Assembly: GCA_033722675.1 (NCBI GenBank)
Contig: JAWVYO010000013.1
Span: 1-36,489 of the forward strand
Reading direction: 5' to 3'
Length of the DNA: 36,489 nucleotides
Origin: DATHYU01 sp033722675
GTDB taxonomy: Bacteria > Actinomycetota > Acidimicrobiia > Spongiisociales > UBA11373
In this document: piece by piece, positions 30,849 to 36,489 of the stretch
Layout: each line of letters starts with the position of its first letter
Numbering within the stretch: position 1 is the stretch's first letter
Position numbers and translations under genes: made by a program
Notes under the pieces: model-generated
What the model was told of the DNA's origin: nothing
The model's database searches: none
What the model saw: the letters and a program-made list of their open reading frames with translations, nothing else

Positions 30849-31244
30849 ATGCCCAGCGCCCTGCCCGACGACCTCGCCACCGTCCTCGACGGCCCGAACT
30901 TCGCGCACCTCACCACCCTCGACGAGGACGGGTGGCCCCACACGACCGCCATGTGGGTCACACGCGACGGCGACCACGTCGTCTTCAACACGATCGAGGG
31001 CCGGCGCAAGGAGCGGAACCTGCGGAACGATCCGCGGGTCGCGTTCTCGATCAGTCCCGTCGACCGCCCCTACGAGAACTGGGCCGTGCAGGGCCGGGTC
31101 GTCGACATGCGCACCTCCGACGGGGTCGAGGTGATCGACCGGCTGTCGGAGGAGTACACGGGGAACGCCCGGTTCGCCGGCCACGCACCCGATCGCATCC
31201 GGGTGACGATCGTCGTCGAGGTGACGCGCGTCGCCTCCAACTGA
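30849..31244 (+). CDS. PPOX-class F420/flavin-dependent protein
   Basis: This 131-aa split-barrel protein belongs to the pyridoxamine-phosphate-oxidase-like superfamily. FAHLTTLDEDGWPHTTAMWVTRDGDHVVFNT at the N-terminus and RRKERNLRNDPRVAFSI are typical of the small actinobacterial members that use coenzyme F420 or FMN (Rv1155-like). The F420 version would hydride-transfer to a substrate such as a biliverdin-like compound; the true substrate is unknown. GAGGAG lies six bases before the ATG at 30849. This gene supports an F420-using actinobacterium but does not prove F420 use. Confidence 0.9.
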   Translation: MPSALPDDLATVLDGPNFAHLTTLDEDGWPHTTAMWVTRDGDHVVFNTIEGRRKERNLRNDPRVAFSISPVDRPYENWAVQGRVVDMRTSDGVEVIDRLSEEYTGNARFAGHAPDRIRVTIVVEVTRVASN

Positions 31245-31271
31245 CCGCTTCACGAGCCGCCCTGCGATCGG

Positions 31272-31277
31272 TACGGT
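31272..31277 (+). promoter_or_regulatory. Near-leaderless -10 element of the DUF2461 gene
   Basis: TACGGT lies 6 nt before the ATG at 31284 and fits the TANNNT rule seen elsewhere in the window. Confidence 0.45.
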
Positions 31278-31283
31278 CGACGC

Positions 31284-31979
31284 ATGCCCGATCGACGCTT
31301 CTTCAGCCCCCGGCTCTACGCGTACCTGCGCGACCTCGCCGCCAACAACGAACGCGACTGGTTCAAGGAGCACCAGAATCGTTTCGAGGAGGTCGTGCGC
31401 GAGCCGGCCCTCGACTTCATCGAGGCCTTCGCCGAACCGCTGTACGCCGTCTCGCCGCACTTCACGGCCGATCCGCGCAAGGTCGGCGGTTCGCTGTTCC
31501 GCATCCAGCGCGACATCCGGTTCTCGAAGGACAAGACGCCCTACAAGACCCACGTCGGCATCCACTTCCGCCACGTCGCCACCCGTGACGACGTGCACGC
31601 CCCGGGCTTCTACCTGCATCTCGAGCCGGCGGGCTCCTTCGCCGCCCTCGGCATGTGGCGTCCGTCCACCGCGAACGCCTACGCCATCCGGGATCGCATC
31701 GCCGGGGACCCCGACGCGTGGAAGCAGGCCGCCTACGGCGGCGCCTTCCGGGAGATGTACGGTGACCTCGAGGGCGAGTCCCTCGTGCGGCCCCCGCGGG
31801 GCCACGATCCCGATCATCCCCTCATCGACGACCTGAGGCGCAAGGACTTCATCGCCTCGACGCGTCTCTCCCAGGCCCAGGTCACCGCTCCGGACTTCCT
31901 GGCGACCTACACCGAGACGGTGAAGGTGGGGAGCCCGTTCATGCGGTACCTCTGCGACGCTCTGGATCTCGGCTTCTGA
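31284..31979 (+). CDS. DUF2461 (TIGR02453) protein
   Basis: This 231-aa protein matches the conserved DUF2461 family, whose function is unknown. Diagnostic stretches are LAANNERDWFKEHQNRFEE (19-37), PRKVGGSLFRIQRDIRFSKD (64-83), YKTHVGIHFRH, GFYLHLEP and RLSQAQVTAPDFL. Length and order are normal. The family is widespread in bacteria and some fungi and looks enzymatic because of its conserved Arg, Lys and His residues, but no reaction is assigned. The ATG at 31284 is set by TACGGT six bases upstream. A GC-rich hairpin lies 5 bp after the stop. Confidence 0.93.
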   Translation: MPDRRFFSPRLYAYLRDLAANNERDWFKEHQNRFEEVVREPALDFIEAFAEPLYAVSPHFTADPRKVGGSLFRIQRDIRFSKDKTPYKTHVGIHFRHVATRDDVHAPGFYLHLEPAGSFAALGMWRPSTANAYAIRDRIAGDPDAWKQAAYGGAFREMYGDLEGESLVRPPRGHDPDHPLIDDLRRKDFIASTRLSQAQVTAPDFLATYTETVKVGSPFMRYLCDALDLGF

Positions 31980-31984
31980 GATCC

Positions 31985-32002
31985 GGCGGGCGGAGGCCCG
32001 CC
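31985..32002 (+). terminator. Hairpin downstream of DUF2461 gene
   Basis: GGCGGGC and GCCCGCC pair around the loop GGAG, 5 bp beyond the stop at 31979. There is no T-run, so it is a terminator-like hairpin of the kind common in GC-rich actinobacteria. Confidence 0.45.
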
Positions 32003-32089
32003 TCGGGAGCCGGTGAGGGGGCCGACACCGCCCCGCCCCTCGGGCCGATCCTGCTCAACCGGGAGGGCTCCGACGCCGACACAGGGAGG

Positions 32090-34189
32090 GTGAGCAGCCC
32101 GCGCCCCGACCCGGCGCGTCGTCCCGACGCGCAGCCGATCGTCCTCGTGGTCGACGTCGACGCCGACGACCGCAGACGACTGGCCGACGGCCTCGACGCC
32201 TTCGAGGTCCTCGAGGCCTCGTCGGAGACCGAAGCCCTCGACGTCGCATCCCGCGCAGAGGTCGACGTGATCGTCGCCGACGCCGACTCCGGGGGACGGC
32301 GGCTCATCACCCTCCTCACGACCGAGCGGGAACTCGGCGACCTGCCCGTCGTGCTCGTCTCCTCAGATCCTCGCGCCGACGACGCCCACGCCTTCGGCAT
32401 CCTTCGGAAGGACCCCGACGAACTCGCGGCCCCGGTCCGCGCCGCGATCCGCCTCCACCGGTGGGTCCGGCGGTACCGCGAGGTCGTCGACGGTGTCCCG
32501 ATCGGGATCGTCTCGATGGACCTCGACGGCAGGATCCTCGAGGTCAACCGGATGCTCGGCGAGATCGTCGACATCGACCCGACCACGCTGGTCGGTGCGT
32601 CGGTCGCCGACCTCGACCGGACGGCCGACTGGCCCGCGCTGAGCCGTCAGGCCCTCGACGCCGGTTTCGCCTCCGTCGAGTGGCCCCGGGCCGGAGCCGA
32701 CGGCTCCGTGCAGTATCTGCGGATCGACCTCCGCCCCGCCCACGGGCGCGACGGCCGGGTCACCCGCCTCGACGGGATCGTGGAGGACGTCACCGAGCGC
32801 CGGCTGCGGGAGCGGACGATCGCCCGGACCAACGAGCAGCTGGCGGCCCTGTACGAGGTCGGCACCAGGGTCACGAGCACCCTCGAACTCGAGCCGGTGC
32901 TCCACACCGTGTCACTGGCGGCCCGCCGTCTCGTCGACGCCGACTGGACCCGGATCACCCTCGACACGGTCGAGCATCAGATCGAGGCCGGGGCGGTGCC
33001 CGAGCGCTACCGGCCCGGGGACGTCCGCGCAGGGATCACGGGATGGGTGCGTGACAACGCCAAGACCGCCCTGTCGGCCGACGCCGCCGCCGACCCCAGG
33101 GGAGCGGGCGAACCGGCGGGGGCCCTCGTCGTGGCGCCGCTGCTCGTCGACGACGTGGTCATCGGCACGATGGAGGCCGGCCGGTCGCGAGGCGCCGCAT
33201 TCGGGGACCTCGATGTCGCCGCCATCGAGATGCTCGCGGGGCAGTCGGCCGTCGCCATCCGCAACGCCACCCTGTGGGACGAGCTGCGGGCCAGCCACGC
33301 CTCGCTGCAGGAGGCGCACGACGAACTCGGACGGACCCAGGCGAGGCTGCTCCAGATCCAGCGCCTCGAATCGATCGGCGAACTCGCCGCCGGGATCGCC
33401 CACGAGGTCAACACGCCGATCCAGTACGTCGGCGACAACGCCCGGTTCCTCGCCGAGGTCGCCACGGCCTTCGACCGGCTCGCCGCCGGCGCGACGCGCC
33501 TCCGGGCGGCCGCCGCCGGTGAGATCCCCGCCGACGACGCGGTCGCCGCATGGGACGCCATCGCCGAGGAGGTCGACCTCGGATTCCTGACCGAGGAGGC
33601 GGGCCCTGCCGCCGCGCAGGCCATGGAGGGGGTGGAGCGGGTCGCCGGCATCGTCCGGGCGCTCAAGGAGTTCGCCCACCCCGGTCACGACGACTACTCA
33701 CCCGTCGATCTCAACCACGCCATCGAGACCACGATCGCCGTCGCCCGCAACGAGTGGAGGTACGTGGCCGACATCGAAACCGACTTCGACGAGCTCCTCG
33801 ATCCGGTGCCCGGCCTGGTGGGTCCCATCAACCAGGCGATCCTCAACATCGTCGTGAACGCCGCTCATGCCATCGGCGAGACCGTCGATGCCACGGGCGA
33901 ACGCGGCCGGATCCGCATCCGCACGAGATCCGAGGGCGACCACGCCGAGGTGCGGATCGAGGACACCGGGCCCGGCATCCCCGGGGACGTGGTCGACCGG
34001 ATCTACGACCCCTTCTTCACGACGAAGGGCGTAGGACACGGCTCGGGGCAGGGTCTGGCGATCGCCCGCAACGCCATCGTCGAGCAGCACGGCGGCGATC
34101 TTGACGTCGAGACGGAGGTGGGGTCCGGGACTGCGTTCGTGATTCGACTCCCGTTCGTCCGTCTGGCTGCCGATGGAGAGAGACGATGA
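32090..34189 (+). CDS. Soluble hybrid sensor histidine kinase (REC-PAS-GAF-HisKA-HATPase)
   Basis: This 699-aa cytoplasmic kinase has no membrane segments. The N-terminal receiver-like domain (about 17-120) keeps possible acceptors D64/D66 but has an irregular acidic pocket (VVDVDADD). A PAS domain follows (about 128-238), then GAF (about 250-392). The HisKA phospho-acceptor is H438 in AGIAHEVNTPIQ; the dimerisation hairpin is unusually long before the second helix. The ATPase domain has the N-box N590, DTGPGI (625-630), PFFTTK (641-646) and GSGQGLA (651-657). The stop overlaps the REC-HDOD gene (ATGA), making it the cognate pair. The GTG at 32090 has GGGAGG directly adjacent, an unusually short spacing, so the start is slightly uncertain. 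Confidence 0.92.
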   Translation: MSSPRPDPARRPDAQPIVLVVDVDADDRRRLADGLDAFEVLEASSETEALDVASRAEVDVIVADADSGGRRLITLLTTERELGDLPVVLVSSDPRADDAHAFGILRKDPDELAAPVRAAIRLHRWVRRYREVVDGVPIGIVSMDLDGRILEVNRMLGEIVDIDPTTLVGASVADLDRTADWPALSRQALDAGFASVEWPRAGADGSVQYLRIDLRPAHGRDGRVTRLDGIVEDVTERRLRERTIARTNEQLAALYEVGTRVTSTLELEPVLHTVSLAARRLVDADWTRITLDTVEHQIEAGAVPERYRPGDVRAGITGWVRDNAKTALSADAAADPRGAGEPAGALVVAPLLVDDVVIGTMEAGRSRGAAFGDLDVAAIEMLAGQSAVAIRNATLWDELRASHASLQEAHDELGRTQARLLQIQRLESIGELAAGIAHEVNTPIQYVGDNARFLAEVATAFDRLAAGATRLRAAAAGEIPADDAVAAWDAIAEEVDLGFLTEEAGPAAAQAMEGVERVAGIVRALKEFAHPGHDDYSPVDLNHAIETTIAVARNEWRYVADIETDFDELLDPVPGLVGPINQAILNIVVNAAHAIGETVDATGERGRIRIRTRSEGDHAEVRIEDTGPGIPGDVVDRIYDPFFTTKGVGHGSGQGLAIARNAIVEQHGGDLDVETEVGSGTAFVIRLPFVRLAADGERR

Positions 34190-35364
34190 CGATCCGGATC
34201 CTCTTCGTCGACGACGAACAGGCGGTGCTCGACGGGCTCCGGCGGATGCTGCGCGTCGAGAAGGAGTGGGAGGTCCGGTACGCGACGAGCGGCCCCGAGG
34301 CCCTCGACCTGCTCGAGGAGGAGCCCGCCGAGATCGTCGTGAGCGACCTGCTCATGCCCGGCATGGACGGCCTCGACCTGCTGCGAGCCGTGCGGGACCG
34401 GCATCCCGAGACCGTGCGGATCGTGCTCTCCGGCCACGCCGACCTTGAGAGCACCATGAAGCTCACCGGTGTCGCCCACCAGTACCTGTCGAAGCCCTGC
34501 GAGTCGGAGGTCCTGCGCGACGTCGTCCGCCGGGCGTCGGGGCTGCGGGCGAAGCTCACGTCGCCGGCGCTCGTCGACCTGATGTCGAGGATGGACCGCC
34601 TGCCCGGCACGCCACCCATCTACGGGGAGCTCATGGCGCTCGTTCGGTCGCCCGACGCCTCCCTGGCCCGCATCGGGCGCATCGTGGCTCGCGATCCGGC
34701 GATGACCGCCAAGGTCCTCCAGCTCGTGAACTCCGCGTTCTTCGGGTTGCGGCGCAGCGTGTCCGACCCCATTCAGGCGGTTGCGCTGCTGGGGATCGAC
34801 AACCTCGTGGCCCTCGTGCTCGGCGCCCACATCTTCTCGACGATGCGCGGCGCCGCATCCGCCGGGATCGATCTGGAGCGCACGTATCGGGAGACGCTCA
34901 CGGTGGCGGTCGCCGCCAAGGAGATCGGGCGAGCGGAACACCGCAATCGCGACCAGCAGGGCGAGTACTACCTCGCCGGCATGCTCCACGACTGTGGCCG
35001 GCTGGTGCTCGCGGCGAACATGCCCGACCGGTACTCGGAGCTCACCGGACGCGACGCCGGCGTGTCGCTCTCCGAAGCCGAGTTCGCGGTCTTCGGGGCC
35101 ACCCACGAGGACGTGGGTGCGTACCTCGTCGGCCTCTGGGGGCTCCCCGACGCCGTCGTCGAGGCCGCGGCCTTCCACCACGACCCCTCCGAGGCCCCCT
35201 CGCGGGTGTTCGGACCGCTGGCGGCCGTCCACGTCGCCCGTGCCGTCGTCGAGGCCGGCGACGCCCCGCCCGAGCTGGATTGGGACTATCTCAAGCTGAT
35301 CGGCGTCGAGCACCTCGCCGACGACTGGATCGAGGTCTGCCGGAGCGTGACCCTCGACGACTGA
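34186..35364 (+). CDS. REC-HDOD response regulator
   Basis: This 392-aa protein has an N-terminal receiver (1-120) with D9/D10, phospho-acceptor D54 in VVSDLLMPGMDG and K103 in YLSKPCE. An HDOD domain (about 130-340) follows, marked by MDRLPGTPPIYGELM, DPAMTAKVLQLVNSAFFG and LAGMLHDCGRLVLA. HDOD is a degenerate HD-family domain, generally thought to scaffold signalling and not to hydrolyse cyclic di-GMP. It overlaps the kinase gene by 4 bp, so phosphate from H438 of that kinase should reach D54. There is no DNA-binding domain, so output is through protein contacts. The target pathway is unknown. Confidence 0.93.
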   Translation: MTIRILFVDDEQAVLDGLRRMLRVEKEWEVRYATSGPEALDLLEEEPAEIVVSDLLMPGMDGLDLLRAVRDRHPETVRIVLSGHADLESTMKLTGVAHQYLSKPCESEVLRDVVRRASGLRAKLTSPALVDLMSRMDRLPGTPPIYGELMALVRSPDASLARIGRIVARDPAMTAKVLQLVNSAFFGLRRSVSDPIQAVALLGIDNLVALVLGAHIFSTMRGAASAGIDLERTYRETLTVAVAAKEIGRAEHRNRDQQGEYYLAGMLHDCGRLVLAANMPDRYSELTGRDAGVSLSEAEFAVFGATHEDVGAYLVGLWGLPDAVVEAAAFHHDPSEAPSRVFGPLAAVHVARAVVEAGDAPPELDWDYLKLIGVEHLADDWIEVCRSVTLDD

Positions 35365-35416
35365 GCCGCGCCGGGACGATCGACGCCCTCATCCCCCACG
35401 GCGCCCCGATCGCCAC

Positions 35417-35445
35417 TTGCCTCGTCCACAGAAACTCGTCATACT
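35417..35445 (+). promoter_or_regulatory. Sigma70-type promoter of the SRPBCC-tetR operon
   Basis: TTGCCT (35417-35422) and CATACT (35440-35445) are spaced 17 bp. The predicted start near 35452 falls at the edge of the palindromic operator. Confidence 0.5.
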
Positions 35446-35452
35446 GTGGTCG

Positions 35453-35475
35453 CGTGTCTAATAGCATTAGACACG
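35453..35475. promoter_or_regulatory. 23-bp palindromic operator
   Basis: CGTGTCTAAT (35453-35462) and ATTAGACACG (35466-35475) are perfect 10-bp arms around the spacer AGC. The site lies just after the predicted transcription start and 18 bp before the SRPBCC gene start, where a bound repressor would block the operon. The TetR regulator encoded second in the operon is the likely ligand. Confidence 0.8.
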
Positions 35476-35492
35476 TCACGAGGAGGTCATCC

Positions 35493-35930
35493 GTGTCACA
35501 GGCAACATCCACCGAGATCGTCATCGACGCCCGGCCCGAGCGGGTCTGGGCGACGCTCACCGACTTCGAGCGGTACGGCGAGTGGAATCCGTTCATTCCC
35601 CGCCTCGAGGGGGCGGCACGGGTCGGTGCCCGTCTCGACGCCCACATCCGACCGGCCGGCCGCACGGCCACGCGAATCCGCCCGGTCGTGACCCACGCCG
35701 AGCCGGATCGGCACCTGGCGTGGCTGGGGCGGATCGGGATCCGCGGGCTCTACGACGGACACCACCACTTCGAGCTCGACGCGACCGACGACGGCGAGAC
35801 CCGACTCCGCCATTGGGAGCGGTTCAGCGGCCTGCTCGTCCGCCCGGTCAATCGCCTCCTCGGCGACGCGGTGCACGACGGCTTCGTCGCCATGAACGAG
35901 GCGCTCAAGGAGCGGGTGGAGGCCGGTTGA
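35493..35930 (+). CDS. SRPBCC-family (polyketide cyclase/START-like) protein
   Basis: This 145-aa protein has the helix-grip fold that encloses a hydrophobic ligand. EIVIDARPERVWATLTDFERYGEWNPFIP at the start is the family signature, followed by long beta strands (HHHFELDATDDGETRLRHWERF) and a C-terminal helix. The role and ligand are unknown. The GTG at 35493 has AGGAGG seven bases upstream, favoured over the earlier GTG at 35454, which would lie in the operator. It is the first gene of a two-gene operon, and its stop overlaps the tetR ATG by one base, so the TetR protein may sense the same hydrophobic ligand. Confidence 0.88.
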   Translation: MSQATSTEIVIDARPERVWATLTDFERYGEWNPFIPRLEGAARVGARLDAHIRPAGRTATRIRPVVTHAEPDRHLAWLGRIGIRGLYDGHHHFELDATDDGETRLRHWERFSGLLVRPVNRLLGDAVHDGFVAMNEALKERVEAG

Positions 35931-36489
35931 TGGCACGACGGGTCGGCATCGACGTCGAGGACGTGCGGCGTGCCGCGGCGGAACTCGCCGACCGCCACGG
36001 GCTCGACGCCCTGACGCTGTCGGCGGTCGCCCGTCGCCTCGGCATCCGGCCCCCCAGCCTCTACGCCCACGTCGAGGGCGTCGACGGGCTGCGGCGACTC
36101 GTGGCCTCCGACGGGGCGCGCCGCCTGGCCGACGTCCTGACCGACGTGGCCGAGGACCGGTCGGGGCGGGAGGCCCTGGCCGCCTTCATGCATGCCTACC
36201 GGGCGTTCGCCCACCGCCACCCGGGCCTCTACGAGGCCTCCCAACGGGACGCTCCGGCACCCGCCGAGGATCCCGAACTCGCCGAAGCACTGGTCGCCCC
36301 GGTGCTCGTGGTCGCGGGCGCCCTGTCCGACGTGGGCGTCCCCGCCGATCGCCACGTTCCGGTCATCCGTGGCCTCCGGTCGGCGCTCCATGGATGGGTC
36401 GACCTCGAACGGCTCGGCGGCTTCGGCCTCCCCGAGGACGTCGACGACTCCTTCGACACCCTCGTGGCGATGCTCCTCGCCGGGATCGC
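35930..36489 (+). CDS. TetR-family regulator (3' end cut by window)
   Basis: Only the first 186 residues are inside the window, and the gene runs off the right edge. The N-terminal HTH is clear: VRRAAAELADRHGLDALTLSAVARRLGIRP, then PSLYAHVEGVDGLRRLV, the TetR recognition pattern. The ligand domain ends with SALHGWVDLERLGGFG, the WHG motif of one TetR subgroup. It probably represses its own operon by binding the palindrome at 35453-35475. The ATG at 35930 overlaps the SRPBCC stop (TGATG). Confidence 0.92.
   Translation, partial: MARRVGIDVEDVRRAAAELADRHGLDALTLSAVARRLGIRPPSLYAHVEGVDGLRRLVASDGARRLADVLTDVAEDRSGREALAAFMHAYRAFAHRHPGLYEASQRDAPAPAEDPELAEALVAPVLVVAGALSDVGVPADRHVPVIRGLRSALHGWVDLERLGGFGLPEDVDDSFDTLVAMLLAGI

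Overview
The window reads as chromosomal DNA of a high-GC Gram-positive actinobacterium. The best guess is a member of the Acidimicrobiia, but this is inferred from style rather than from a marker gene. The signs are very GC-rich codon use, frequent GTG starts, an F420-type PPOX flavin/deazaflavin protein, leaderless-looking promoters (TANNNT about 7 nt before a start codon), an apolipoprotein N-acyltransferase of actinobacterial type, and tight packing with 4-bp gene overlaps. About 97% is coding; only one gene-free stretch exceeds 300 bases (24426-24868). I see no tRNA, rRNA, CRISPR array, transposase, integrase or phage gene.

Layout. 1-2382 (minus): a secreted trypsin-like protease with a Gly/Pro linker and a triplicated C-terminal module, followed by a small uncharacterised protein. 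2523-7610 (plus): zinc-finger rhomboid protease, purF-purM (purine synthesis), and a large class V aminotransferase. 7619-12039: GNAT acetyltransferase, a polar-amino-acid ABC permease/ATPase pair without a binding protein, and a minus-strand Na+/phosphate cotransporter-PhoU operon. 12113-15172 (plus): hotdog-like protein, GabT-like aminotransferase and carbamate kinase. 15162-18323 (minus): acetyl-CoA synthetase, then a separate unit of a small Cys/His protein and a CarH-type B12-binding regulator whose first codons form a perfect 18-bp inverted repeat. 18407-23000: lnt-cytochrome c (minus), then inositol-phosphatase-like, amidohydrolase and zinc-ribbon genes (plus). 23001-25834: MaoC hydratase and a SelW-like selenoprotein read through an in-frame TGA (minus), an AlaX-like editing protein and an aldo/keto reductase (plus). 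25850-28792 (minus): a four-gene operon linked by 4-bp overlaps encoding an Lgt paralogue, a 3-TM protein, a tetraether-synthase-like (MJ0619-like) radical SAM enzyme and a 2-TM protein. 28848-30799 (minus): SDR and class V aminotransferase. 30849-36489 (plus): F420-type PPOX protein, DUF2461 protein, a hybrid histidine kinase with a REC-HDOD response regulator, and an SRPBCC-TetR pair behind a 23-bp palindromic operator, with TetR cut by the window end.

Most interesting. (1) The lgt-like/radical SAM operon looks like an uncharacterised lipid or lipoprotein modification system. (2) The SelW-like gene would be called as a truncated 62-aa protein unless TGA is read as selenocysteine; a YCxxU motif, a plausible bacterial SECIS hairpin and a leaderless promoter all support an 83-aa selenoprotein. 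(3) The B12-photoreceptor-like regulator carries a codon-aligned hairpin in its own 5' coding region, with unusual T-ending codons that suggest selection on the nucleic acid. (4) A leaderless promoter signature recurs at many genes and fixes several start codons.
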